DNA from: Siphonodentalium dalli
Lineage: Eukaryota; Mollusca; Scaphopoda; Gadilida; Siphonodentaliidae
Length of the DNA: 64,000 nucleotides
Assembly (NCBI GenBank): GCA_032622095.1
Contig: CP136067.1
Coordinates: 123,349,030 to 123,413,029, forward strand
Reading direction: 5' to 3'
This document shows, in pieces, positions 1 to 12,800 of this stretch (position 1 is its first letter; each line of letters opens with the position of its first letter). The notes beneath the pieces are model-generated. The model ran no database searches. It was given only the letters and a program-made list of their open reading frames with translations, and was not told where the DNA came from. A program made the translations under genes and the position numbers.

Positions 1-399
1 TTTGTTTTTGAATGTCCATACATGTCTATTTTTTTGCAGTGGGAAAGCTCAATTTTCTCCAGTGATACCTGCAGGAGTAGTTTAGAACAGAGCTCACTTA
101 CATCAAATTGATGAACAATCATCCAACATGAAAACATAAATACAAGCAGACATTATTAATGCAAACACATCTGATATTAGGCGAATGGTTATAGAGACAG
201 GAATTGAATAATAACACCTTTATAGACACACCAATTGAAACAGGCTCCCTTTGTGCATTAGGGGCCTGTGGCCCTGTGCGCGCATTTTGAATCAGTTTGC
301 TGTTAAAAAATTTAATTAAATTGTGTTTTTTTAGATTGAGCTATTTGTTCAAATTAACAATCCTTTTTTTGTGTTTTTTTTGTAATTAAATTTGTTTTA

Positions 400-550
400 A
401 ATCAAAATTTGGAAAAACTAACACCGTTACCTCTGCCAGGTACCCCGAGTTACCACACCAATTTGGTTGTAATCGGACCAGCTGTCTGGGAGAAAAATGC
501 ACACAGACAGATGGATGGACAGACAAATCTACTCTTTTATATATAGATTA
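400..550 (+). repeat. Probable RTE-type LINE/SINE 3' tail
   Basis: The run 'accaatttggttgtaatcgg', then 'accagctgtctgggag', then repeated GACAGA/GACAGAT units and a TA-rich end is typical of the 3' tails of RTE-like retroelements and their SINEs. No coding part is visible. Confidence 0.45.
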
Positions 551-597
551 AAGCGTAATGAAATATTAGACAGGTGGGCCTAGAGCCGACTGCACAC

Positions 598-960
598 GAT
601 GCATAGCGGGCTAGCATCACCAAATTCACCCTCTGGATACCTCATTCTGCTTAGGCCTCATCTTCTGGGAAGTATCTATAGTATCAAATTAACATTGTTT
701 TTAGTTACGTTTTCACATCTTGGAAGTTTCTATATCCCCTAATTTGCAGAAGGTAAAATCCATAATCGATGTGCCCAATGGGTGAACATCACCAACTTCA
801 ATCTGATCCTAGATCTACCATAGCAGTTGAGGGCCTAAGCAGAATGAGGTCCCCAGAGGGTGAATTTAGTGATGCTAGCCCGCTATGCGGGATAGCGTCA
901 CTAAATTAACCCTCTGGGGACCTCATTCTGCAAATGACAGACACGCTATTTGCTGGCTTG
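598..960. mobile_element. hAT-type palindromic MITE, long subfamily, left end lost
   Basis: Two copies of a hairpin built on GAGGTCCCCAGAGGGTGAAT and its complement flank an AT-rich core of about 180 bp. The right end has CTGCAAATGACAGACACGCT followed by ATTTGCTGGCTTG. The left arm is truncated, so no target duplication can be seen. Confidence 0.65.
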
Positions 961-3943
961 GCTGCAACAATGTTGCGGTCGCATGTTTCATGTTGCAATC
1001 AACAAAATTTTATTGCACAACATTGTTGCAGCTTGTCAAATTACTTTGATTTTGTTGCATGTTGCAGTCAATCGACATAACGTCATCCAATCAAGTGATT
1101 GTCGCATGCTAATTTCAGCTCTGGGTTTTCCCCAAACTTGATCGAGGCAGACATTTATAAAATACGCCATGTCTGAGAATACAAAACATCTTTTAATTCA
1201 GGATTGAAAAAGCTTATGTTACTCAATAATATGATCATACGTAAACGTAATTTGTGCCCGCTTGTTATTGTTCATGGGATTATCGGATGAATTTTTATCT
1301 TAAGAAGGATTTGCTGATAAACCCTAACGGGACACAAGAAAATAATATATACAATGTATGTAAATAATCACATATAATGTAAATGTGGATGTTTAGCTTG
1401 CCCGTGTAATATGAGTCTCATCTGTCTGGCCATCGACACAGTTCTGTCTGGAATTTTGCGCGCCGATGTAGGTTGTGATGTCATGGTGTACGTCTTGATG
1501 TCATGACGCCTTTACTGGTTTCCCAATCTTAAAAGGACTCTGCGATCTTTCAATCAGATCTTATAGTTTTCATTTGTCGGCCTTGAACCATGAGAATATT
1601 TCTTCAATCTTTTAGGCGGAAATACCATTAGAAAATGGAAGATAAAATCTAAACGGCCAGTAAGGGCACTAGAATCCTCTTTCGGGGCAAATATTTTTAA
1701 TAATTTTATAAAATATGTAAACAAAACTTTTGTATGCAATTTCAGTTTTTGTTAACCAGGGCTTTGGTTTAATTTACATTCAATTTTTTAAATATATTTG
1801 GCTTTAGGAGCATGATGTTCCTACGTATGATGAAGTATAGCTAACATTTACAGTTTTTTATTTTTGCCCTGGAGCATTTTGCCCAATTACACATTTCGAG
1901 GTGGTAATAATCAGTAAGGCTGACCCCTAGAGTTATGAATAAATTATTCTATTTTAGGTAAGTTCAATCTATTTTTAGAATGGGCTGAAAAGGTGATTAG
2001 TATATCTCATATCCGCATACATATACCCTAGGTCGCTTCGCTTCCGTGGCTTCGCCGCGGGAGAGCAGACGCTATAATATTTGAAAAATGTAATAGACTT
2101 AGGTTACACCGAGCGATGTTTGAGATGATAAACTACACTTTTTGTTGTGAAATCTTTCATCTTTGGTAGATTTTTCAGTCAATATTTTGTTATCTTTCAG
2201 TTTAGCAAATTTAGTCCCATGATGTACATCAAGCTACATCATACTAGTATTTCGAATTTGATAAATTTGTCCAACCTCTTGATTATCAGCTATATTTTTA
2301 ATGATATACATTACGCAGGTCTATACATGTAGGTTGCAATAGATAACATTATTTCAAGTGGATTATGAGATAGTTTTGACAGTCAACATTTTGTTGCAAG
2401 CCTGTTGCATCATGTGCGGTCTGCTTTAATAACTAGTTTTATATAGCGCTTGATGGGAGCTAAGGTGGTACAGCATTAAAGATCCTGTGAAAGTGCATTC
2501 TCTTATATATGCGAGTCTCCCATAGGGAGCCTCGGATATATAAGAGAATGCGCTGGCTTACATGGTCAAGGTACATATTGTTAGGCCAATGTATTCTCTT
2601 ATATATGCAAGGCTCCCTATGGGAGACTCGCATATACATATATAAGAGAATGCATTGGCACATGATATTCGCAAAATTTCAGAAAGCTCCAGTCATGGAA
2701 TTATCAATCCACCAATGTGCTCTAACACGTTCTTTGCAAACTTCAGTAGCAGTGTTCATATAAAAATTTATTAACATTTTGTGACACACTGATACTGAAG
2801 CAACACGGAGAGGACAAATATTGAAGAAATTGAAAGCGTGTCTATGAAAAATACCATAAAATAGTACTACTTGAATATAATATATTAGTATATCTAAAGA
2901 TTCTCCATCTGATTTCAGGATCCCCATAATTATCATCCTGGTTAATACAATGTTATCTCTCTAAGGATTACAATTTACAAATGGCTAATTACGGTGACAA
3001 GTTTGGTATCAGATAATCCGAAAATGTCTTGTATTTTTTTATTCAAATTGGATTGGATGGCAATGAAGTGAAAATCCTGCTTCTAACATCAATAAATATT
3101 ACCTCCAGGTGCATACATGAATACATGTAGAATAGAATTTATCGAGCCTCAATACAACAACATGTAAATGCTCACATCAAACTTACAATGTCAGTAACTT
3201 AAATAACTATAAATTAATGTACATTCTTTAATTTCACATCTAAATATCACAATTCTACTTTTGAAAAATTTTGATGTGTTTATATATATTTCTTCATTTG
3301 TACATTTTGTTAGATCTTATCAAAGAAAACTTCTGGAAGCATAACAAAGAGTCTACAGTGGCAAAAATAAATAGTTCTAAATCTTGTAACCTGTAGCTAA
3401 TAAATAGTGACAAGTGTTGGAGCTACTTCGCTTTAAAGTGGACATGGCTCATTTGAACCCAAAAATGATCTATAAGAGCATCTCAAAACATACCGACGCA
3501 GAAGATTTCCAAACAAATTTGTCGATATATCTGTGTTTCGTTTTTGTGTGTTTTTCGATAAATTTGAAAACGTTTCATTTGTGCCAGTTCAATTTTTTTT
3601 ATCAGTGGTTGCATAGACCAAGGAATGAAAATCTTGAGCTGTTGTTGCTATGAAAAGTTTGTGGTATAACATAACAATGATTATTAAAACATAGAGAAAG
3701 CAGTGGAAGAAGTTTAAAAGTTTAGTATAATTTTTCCGGACAGTCGCCTTTTATTCCATTTCCAATCCCAGGATTCCAATGAATACAGTTTTTGCTCTGG
3801 GTCCGATTGTTGTGTTTGAAGTTGTATTTTTTATGACACCAATGTGTCTTTCTGGGAAATGCATGTGCAAAGCTTGTAGAAAGGTAGTTCAGGTATTTAT
3901 CGACCTATAATGATAACGGGGAAAACTTCAAAAGCGAATATAA
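961..3943. other. LMF2 last intron, left part
   Basis: Apart from the worn piggyBac-like MITE (2445-2705) I see only AT-rich sequence. 960-1100 and 2390-2430 share GTTGCA-rich words in opposite orientation, perhaps old element ends. No LMF2 exon was found. Confidence 0.5.
2445..2705. mobile_element. piggyBac-like MITE, decayed
   Basis: Two head-to-head hairpins of GCATTCTCTTATATATGCGA type joined by a short spacer, with outer segments (GATGGGAGCT ... AGCTCCAGTCATGG) shared with the TTAA-flanked copies at 16451 and 20407. Ends are mutated. Confidence 0.55.
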
Positions 3944-4151
3944 AGTAATGCCCTAAATAATCGACTCCTTAACCACAGCAGAATTATGGGTAACTTTTCA
4001 GCATAAGTCGGAAATATGGCTTGTTGCCATTCATGGGAAAGCTCTCAGTGAGAGCTTTCCGATGAATGACAAGCCATATTTCCGACCAAATCCTGAAAAG
4101 TTACCCATAATTCTGCTGTGGTTAAGGAGTCGATTATTTAGGGCATTACTT
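3944..4151. mobile_element. Tc1/mariner-type palindromic MITE
   Basis: A near-perfect palindrome of about 205 bp whose arms read ATGCCCTAAATAATCGACTC, CTTAACCACAGCAGAATTAT and so on to a turn near 4040. The outer CAGT and one TA flank are mutated here. It belongs to the family at 9448, 11677, 17018, 32423, 46795, 50080 and 63316. Confidence 0.8.
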
Positions 4152-7100
4152 CAGTGTATATTGGAGCACAAACCGCCATGTGGCTTTAATATCTGATTCT
4201 GACCAAATGGTAATTGAGGGGTGTCCCAATTGGACGGTAATTCAAGTTTCATTCAACATAAACCAGCTAGTGAAATCGATTGGGATATAATACTGGTTTA
4301 CATCGAAGTATTGTTGCTTACTCTTCTGCATCAGAATTACGCCAGATCCAGTGGCAGGAATTTTGTCAAAGTTAATCAACTTTATTATCAAAATCAATAC
4401 AAATTGCTATATTTATTTTAAAGAGTGATATCTTATGGTCATAATGATGTATTAATTATAATCTAACATTTGAGTTCATTTTCTTTTGAAATTATGTAAT
4501 CATTGTGATAAAATATATTTTTCACATTAAATTAATTCTTTCAGTTGACAAGTATTATTACTTCGACTAATTGTCACATTTTATTCACATTTTATTGATC
4601 ATTTCATAATTTTAGTTGAGGTGTACTTTACAGTTAAAGTTCGCTATATAATAGTAACGCAACTGTACTTCGACGTAAAGCATTATCTATCCCTACCGAT
4701 TTAGCAAGCTGGTTTACATCAAAGGAAACTTGGGAATAATTGGATGGGACATCACTGTAGCCTCATGATATGAAGGGTGAGTAAATAAGTGTACATAAAA
4801 CTACGAATGGCAAAGAAATTATATGTGGGTTATTAAAGCAGACGAGACCAAAGTTACTTACACACAGTAGCCATCACTGAGGGGATTTTCTGTGCCCCTA
4901 AAACATCAAGAGCAGTTTAATCCAGTTAAGAAGTTAACTATATATTTAAAAAATTGTGTATCATACCAGGTAATGGTAGTTTCTAGGCCATCTGGATACT
5001 TAGCTGTTGGATCGGCATTGTTCATGTTATATGATTACGGGTATTCCAAGTTTCCTTCGACGTAAACCAGCTAGTGAAATCGGTAGGGGTAACACTGCTT
5101 TACATCAAAGTCCAATTGCTTTACTCTTGTGGAGTTCAGAACAAATATTATTTTTTTCTATGGGATATACCAGTAGATAAACTGGATTACTTTAACAATT
5201 GTGACATTTTTACCACATACCTAATTTTGTATCAGTGGAAAAACAAAAACAGTTAACATATGGAAAAAAAACATTTTGCACCCAACAAGGGATATAACTC
5301 GGGCAAAATTTGCTGGACCGACCCCAAATTTGATTTCTTGTGATGAAACCACTTACCCAGTTTTGAGTCGGTCGTAAAATGAATACTGAAGTTATCATCA
5401 GGGAAATGAAAATGTTGACGGACAAGCTTTTTTTCAAAAGGCACATAAAAATCATGACATGTGAATATTAACTTTGATAAATTTCTGTCAGAGCTAGTAT
5501 TAATCCTACCTTTCAAGTAACTGCAAGATGAATGTCATTAGCAAAATGTCATAAACATTAATAATTCTAGACTATACAATTTTCTAAAACAAGCATTCTA
5601 TAAAGCAAATAAAAGCAAGGCTGTAAAACAGTGAGATGTTAGTCATTTGTGATGTGTATGGACAATACTTCTCAATCCTAGATGTGCAACTTTGTAATGA
5701 AGATACCCACAGCAAAAGACTTCACTTGGTTATCAGTCCTTCCCTGGAGACGGGAGTGAATGCTCTCGCACCTGTATGCACTCGTAATTTTCAAATCACG
5801 GGTGCTAAAATTCGCACCGGCCCTCATCTCAAAATACTAATGGAGACTGTAATTGTTGGTTCAATAGTGAACTATTTGAAGGTTTATTTAGATCCTGTAC
5901 CATCTCAGGTCAACTATGGCATATTAAAGTGTAACTAGACATAGGTCTATTCCACAATGACGTTTTGTTTGAGAAAAACCCAACTTACAATTATAGTATA
6001 GGTGCAATATTACACCAGTCTTCTGAATTACGGGAGCAAATAAAAGGTCTCGCTGTGTTTTCCTCGTGGGAAGGACTTGGTTATTGTAATTTAAAACAAA
6101 AGATCTGACACCTAATAAGAATCAATCAAAAGAACTGCCCAAAATATATTTGTGGAGTTCTTACAATTTTAGAGACCCCCTATCCGATTTGAGGGTGTTC
6201 ATTCCAGATTAACAACATCAAAATCTATTCAAAAAGCGGTTTTGGTGACTAGAATCGGCTAATTATGAATTAAGGATGGTCAATCGCTCCCCAGAAAGTT
6301 TTATATAGTTTCCGGGGTACAGAATAATAAAATTGAATTGAGGACACCTGTCCGGAAAAGTTTCTATCAATTAATATAAATTTTATTTAGAATTTCGTAT
6401 CACATCCATGGGACAGTTTTAGGGGCTATTTTAAGAACAGAAATCTGCACACAAAAAACTTGGAGCGTACCAAAAAGGAGAACTCTAAACTGTTAGCACC
6501 CTCAATCACAGTAAATTGCATTTCAAATCTAAATTTCACCACGATCTGACAATCGAAATAAACAACATTATTATGATTTTATAGACAAATAATATACCAA
6601 CGAGCAGATGCTCATAGCCCGTTTATATATAACAACACAATTATCGCCTTATTTGGCTGCACGACGTTATCGTGTGATCGCCTCGAAAGCATTTTCATTT
6701 AGAATATGGTCCATATAACCGCCGGTGCAGTATATTCTCGGATTAAAAAATATGCCGAGAGCAAGGTGCACCCCTGGTTGAGTCTGGGATATTTGGCACT
6801 AGGGACGTAACTAGAGGGTTTGCTTTAGGGGGTCTCCACCATGGAATTTCCAATTGCACCCCACTATTTGAACCACACTAAACAAGTTTGCTTTGATTTT
6901 CCCCAACTGTTCTCTCACATACCACTAGATGGTAACCCATTCTAAATGGATCAGTAGTCTTTTTTGTGGCCAGTAGTCATGCAGGAGGGATGAAAAGGAT
7001 GGTTCGGCCCAGTATGAGAACTTTTTTTAGATCTGAAAATTACAAAACCTAACCATTAAACCCACTCAACGTGCAATTTCCTCCCATTACTGTTGCACAA

Positions 7101-7499
7101 ATTCTAGTATAAAAAGTGAGTCTATTTCAGACAAAGTTCAAATATAAAATATGACAAACTGCTAATCCCATTACCAATCTAACAAGACCAGTCGGACATG
7201 ATTACCCTTCAAAACAATAGCACCGGACACCAGGTTATGGCCAACCACAGGTACACACCCCATGGTACACAGCGTTTATTTTTGTACGGTTATAGTTTGC
7301 ATATACCCAATTGTATCTACATTTTATTTTAAAAATTTAGTCTTGATATTGGGATTTCTAAAAATTATGTTGCAATTGTATCCTGAAAACAATGACCAGC
7401 TATATCAAATAGTCCAAAAATGTCATAAACATACATTTTGAAGGCAGTTTGCGCGACAAGGGAGATTCCATCAACATTGTGACAGATCAAAGATTTACA
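4152..7499. other. LMF2 last intron, middle part
   Basis: Fragments of a hairpin repeat with words ACCAGCTAGTGAAATCGGTA/ACTGGTTTACATC occur at 4255-4310, 4640-4740 and 5040-5115, and also at 63545-63600 and 50000-50040. The rest is unremarkable; no exon or gene is supported. Confidence 0.45.
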
Positions 7500-8460
7500 G
7501 AATTTATAAATGACAAGGGGTACGCATCTAAGATGCTTTTGTCGAGTTTTTTGGCAGTCGAACCAAACTTCTGCCAATAAGGTGCACAACTCCGGGAAAA
7601 AAAGTTGGACGGTGGTATATTATTTCAATAGACCTATATACCAAATATCAATTGAATCCGTTAATATTTCATTGAGTTATCGCACTAACGGTGATTAAAA
7701 TAGACAAACTAAGACCCATAACTCCGGGAAAAAAAATCGGACAAACCAGGTTTTCGAACTCGTCCGAGATATTGTTGCAGGAGACTCATACACCAAATAT
7801 TGTTGAAATCGGTTAATATTTCATTGAGTTATCGCGCAAACGGTGATAAAATTGCTAAAAATAGACAAACTAAGACCCATAACTCCGCGAAAAAAATTCG
7901 GACAAACCTGATTTTCGAGCTCGTCCGAGATATTGTTGCAGGAGACTCATATACCAAATATTGTTGAAATCGGTTAATATTTCATTGAGTTATCGCGCTA
8001 ACGGTGATAAAATTGCTAAAAATAGACAAACTAAGACCCATAATTCCGCGAAAAAAATTCGGACAAACATGGTTTTCGAACTCGTCCGAGATAATGTTGC
8101 AGGAGACTCACATATACCAAATATTGTTGAAATCGGTTAATATTTCATCGAGTTATCGCGCTAACGGTGATAAATTTGCTAAAAATAAACAAACTAAGAC
8201 CCATAATTCCGCAAAAAAAATTCAGACAAACCTGGTTTTCGAACTCGTCCGAGATATTGTTGCAAGAGTCTCATATACCAAATATTGTTGAAATTGGTTA
8301 ATATTTGCGTGAGTTATCGTGCTATTGGTGAAAAACTTAACTAAATACCATCTAAGATGGATAACTCTTGTAAAAAAGTTCGGATGTGACCCATTTTCTA
8401 CAGGCAGTAAATAGTCATTGGGAGCAACTGCCATACCAAATTTTTTTGGAATCCGTTCAC
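7500..8460. repeat. Tandem repeat, about 160-bp unit, five to six copies
   Basis: The words GGTTAATATTTCATTGAGTT, ATCGCGCTAACGGTG, CCATAACTCCG, TCGGACAAACC and GATATTGTTGCAGGAGACTC recur in the same order about every 160 bp, with growing divergence towards both ends. Confidence 0.88.
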
Positions 8461-9000
8461 AAATGTCAAAGTTTTAAATAACAACAATCATTACCTTCAA
8501 ATGCATGCTCACATCCAAATCACAATGTCACTAACTTAAAGTAAGATTGTTTCTTCAATTAACATACATGTAAAAGCCATGATTTGTGATATATGAATGA
8601 AGATGTACATTCCCATGAAAAGATACTCACATTTGTTGTTATAAACAAATTTGTTATTTCAAACAAAACTCTCCTGTGTTATGAATAAATTCAAAGATCT
8701 TGACTAATATTTGCTAGTATTCTGCCAAAATCTCATGACGACAATCATACAATTCCCTAAATCTACACAGAGACAAACCGGAGACTTTCTATGAGTCTAA
8801 AAAAAAGTTCAATGCATAAAAAATAAACAGTTTTGAAAATCAGCATTATGAGGATGCTTCCTTGGCACAAAGTTGATATTTTGACTTCCAATGCAGAAGA
8901 AATGATAACATATGTAACACACAGAGTATGCCCCATACAGGTTGCTTATTGTGGATGTTCATTAATTTTCTGATGTGGCTTCATTCGAAAAATGTCTTGA

Positions 9001-9150
9001 CCCTTTCATGACGGGAGCTGCACTGCTGCAGCATTAAAGATCCTGTGCCAGTGGAGACTCGCATATATAAGAGCACTGGCTTACAATGTAAAGGTAAATA
9101 TTGTTAGGCCAATGTATTCTCTTATATATGCGAGGCTCTCTTTCTATTTC
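9001..9150. mobile_element. piggyBac-like MITE, left half
   Basis: Begins CCCTTTCATGACGGGAGCTG and contains one and a half hairpins, then breaks off. The expected TTAA is TTGA here. Confidence 0.5.
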
Positions 9151-9447
9151 TCTATGGGCATCTTCTGAGATACAGACATTTCCAATGGTGATGAACTGTA
9201 GTATTTTAATCATATTTTATGGCATAGATTGCTATTAAAACCGTATACCAAGACACTATTAAAAAAAAAAATAATTAGGGACTCGAAAATTAAGTGGGCC
9301 TTTAAATCAGATGAGGGATCTTTTTAACAAAGGAAGCACATCTTATGTATTATATACATAAACATCAAACAGTTGTTCAATCTTCAAATAACAATTACTT
9401 TGGTCAGTAGTATGATTTTTGCAGTGGGAGCATACGCTTGTGACATA

Positions 9448-9608
9448 CAGTAATGCCCTAAATAATCGACTCCTTAACCACAGCAGAATTATGAGTAACT
9501 TTTCAGGATTTACCGGTTGTCGGAAATATGGCTTGTTTCCGACTAAATCCTGAAAAGTTACCCATAATTCTGCTGTGGTTAAGGAGTCGATTATTTAGGG
9601 CATTACTG
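9448..9608. mobile_element. Tc1/mariner-type palindromic MITE, short loop
   Basis: Starts CAGTAATGCCC and ends GGGCATTACTG, flanked by TA on both sides (9446-9447 and 9609-9610). The central turn found in longer copies is deleted. Confidence 0.88.
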
Positions 9609-9712
9609 TATTTCAATGAATAGCGACATAAATTTTACGTCCAAAGTAATACACAAATGAATAACATCATATACATGCAGATCTACACATGCAGTATTAA
9701 TATATAGCTTAC

Positions 9713-9828
9713 ATTCTAAATAACCCATAAGAATTAGTGAGTTGAAATGGCTCTAGTTTGTCATGCCATTTCCTAACGTCTGGCCATATTCCTTGGTGAA
9801 ATTTCCCGACTACTACGCTATGAGGGAC
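9713..9828 (-). CDS. LMF2: LMF2 exon 12b (alternative exon)
   Basis: A 116-nt exon, acceptor TTTTAACAG, donor GTAAGC. It encodes [20 protein letters not shown], then [18 protein letters not shown] plus AT. By my count it shares 17 of 38 residues with exon 12a. NSYGLFRM is closer to the usual family run NSYGLFRRM, so 12b may be the ancestral form. It is the last exon of the gene inside the window. Confidence 0.86.
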
Positions 9829-12800
9829 CTGTTAAAATAACAACATACACAGCAAATGAGAAGAGATAAGTCAACCCTTTCTATACTAAAGCATCATTGA
9901 TGAGTAGTTATTCCATAGGAAATGTTAATATAATAAGTTCAACAAACGACCGAAGTTGAACTTATTATCTAAACATTTCCCTCAGTAAATAAATAGGGCT
10001 TATTCTGATCTTTTTCTGCTTGTATCACCTTAACATCCCTCCAAATCAATAATAGACCATTCTGATGTACAATTTTTAACTGACTAGGAGAATCCATTTA
10101 GTATAGAAAGGGTTATTAAAGGCAAACCACAAACCAAACAAAGGGGAAGGTAGAATAAGGATCTGAAACTGAAACTCTGAATAGATTAACCCGTTGCTTA
10201 TCTATCCATTGTTTGATTGATTGATTGGGGTTTAATATTGCTTCAGCAACTAAGGCCATATCACGATATTTGTCAGTTTTAGTGGTGGAGGGAATCCACG
10301 CTCTTACAGCTAATCTAAATGTGATTACAATGGCTGATAAACTCGTCGATCATGTGCGCAAACCACTGACCATCGGCGAGTAACTGCCAACTCCACCAGA
10401 ATATTTTGAGTTACAAAGTCCATCATGGAAACATGTAGATTTGAACCCTCATCGCCAGCGCTGGAGTGCGAAACAGCTTGGGGGTTGCACCCCTAACCGA
10501 TTGAGCCACTGAGGCCCCTGCTTATCTATCAAAGACCAGGATTAGTACATGTGGCTGTGCATGTGCTGCAAAGTTCAAATTAACCTGACATTTTATTTAT
10601 TTTTGCACAAAACTAAGAATGAACATTACATACATGTACCATATTTTTATATATATTATTTATATTCAGAAAGCTCTGAAAAGCTTTAAAGTAATGTGAA
10701 ACACTCTGCCAGATGTTCTTAATAACAAATAATCATGCCCAAATAAGTTATTTTCTTAAATTTGATATCCAAATAGTTGGAAAACAGCATCCTTGTTATG
10801 ACCGAATTACATGTACACGCAGTGAGCCAGTGACTATTATTGGTGCAATCATTCTCGTAATGTTTATGCCCGATAATGCATCCTGAATAAAGCAGAATAA
10901 TATTAACATTTGTGTGCAGTTTAAAGGTACTCATTCCAATTCAATGGTCCCCATATATCAGATTCCAAAAACAACAACATTTTAGAAATGCCACTTCATT
11001 TATCAGAATTGATTATTTGCTGAAAAATAATGCTAACCACTGTCAACTATAGTACAAAATTGGCCGAAAAGTGTTATTTATCAACATATTGTTTGACAAA
11101 ATTTGGCCTTATTATCTACAGAAAGCCTTTTGATTTTAGAGTTATCCATCTTCATCCGCAATTTGGTCAGAGACATGCGACTCGTCGACTGTTTACTGGG
11201 CCACCAATAATTCTCAAATGTGAAAAATACTAAGATTTCAAAAATCGATACCTAATAACTCTGAGCTTTGATATGTGGGTTCCTCGACTCGAACCAAATA
11301 TTTGTTTACCCCCAAATACAAATAAGTAGTAATTGAGGGGCTCTTAATCGGATTATGCATCATTAATCGTAATGTTTTTTGAAATGGTATATTTGATGTG
11401 GTGGGAATTTTCGACAATATTAGTTCATTGCTACATTCTTCCAGTGGGGATATCAACTGATTGGTTTTATTTCAATGATTTAAGTCCACAGTATGTCTCT
11501 AAAGAGTTTTATCCTTAACAATCAGCACCAATGTAGAGACTAGTACAGATTCAGTAGTGACCAAAGCAATTCATACTTAAATATGAAAACTGAATAGTTG
11601 AAACCTGTAGTAAGTCCGTATCCTTACCCCCCGAACTGTGTGAACACATGTGAATCATCAAAAGACTAATACTCTACAGTAATGCCCTAAGTAATCGACT
11701 CCTTAAACACAGCAGAATTATGGTAACTTTTTCAGGATTAAGTCGGAAATATGGCTTGTTGCCATTCATCGGAAAGCTCTCAGTGAGAGCTTTCCGATGA
11801 ATGGCAACAAGCCATATTTCCAACTAAATCCTGAAAAGTTACTCATAATTCTGCTGTGGTTAAAGAGTCGATTACTTAGGGCATTACTGTATTGTCAGGT
11901 GATAACCTTTGCAATGTGTTCAATTAGGAGTTGTTCTGCTTGGTCACATATAATACAGTAAAACCTTCTCCAACACGACCTCCCTTTGAACTGACCTTTC
12001 TGATCAGTTCAGATAGGTGTTCCGTTTGTAGAAAATAGCGACATCATGAACTATGAAGCCGTCATTACAAACAGTGTTCAAGAAGTAAATTAATAAATGA
12101 AACTTTAATAAACAATACAATAATCAAGATATTTATATATGAAACTAACGATGCAAATGTATATATAAAACTAAATTAAAAATATTTAAAAAAAAATATT
12201 TTATGATCATCTTGTCACAGTTTTTAATTACATGTATGTTGCTGTCAACGATTTGCCAATTCCAAGTTTATGTTATTAGCTCCTTCAGTGATGGCTTTTG
12301 AATGATGAATAGCATATATTGTAGATCGTTTTATAAACTTAAGATTTCTTTGATCTGTGATCAATCATTCCACATAATTTGGTGACAAATGTACTACTAT
12401 AGAGATTTATGGAGAACTACTGGTATGGTACACGTTGGTAGCACTTGTGAAATCTCCATCCAATTATTGTATATCAACTGATGTAAAAACAAACAGCCAG
12501 TGATCTAACTCTGCTAGTGATATAACCTAACCAGGCCCCAAGCTGGGAGGCGACTTCGCCCTCGGATGTCCGCAAGGCGAAAATGAAGTCGCCTTCCAAA
12601 TTTGACCAAACTGAGATTTACCAGTGGAAATTTGATTTGTTTTGCAAAATTGTATTTAAAATATATCTGTCATAATGTTGTTGTCCTATCTCTCTGAACC
12701 ATTGGGCAAAACATTTCTAATTTCAATCCCGGCCCGATCTATTTGAAGTTGCCTATATTCGCCGGGATTATCGGGGAGTTACCTAACACTGAATTCATCA

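Noticed and set aside
2460-2663. Short frames over GCATTCTCTTATATATGCGA hairpins (also at 16455, 39709, 62939)
   Set aside because: They are translations of the palindromic MITE hairpins, found in both strands of each copy.
4940-5020. Candidate minus-strand LMF2 exon (PTAKYPDGLETTITWYD...)
   Set aside because: It does not match the expected next block of LMF2, the phase cannot be matched to exon 12, and an upstream acceptor is poor.
10430-10518. Possible tRNA gene with A and B boxes
   Set aside because: The cloverleaf is not convincing, and the stretch continues into a SINE body and tail with a 12-bp target duplication, so it is the SINE head.
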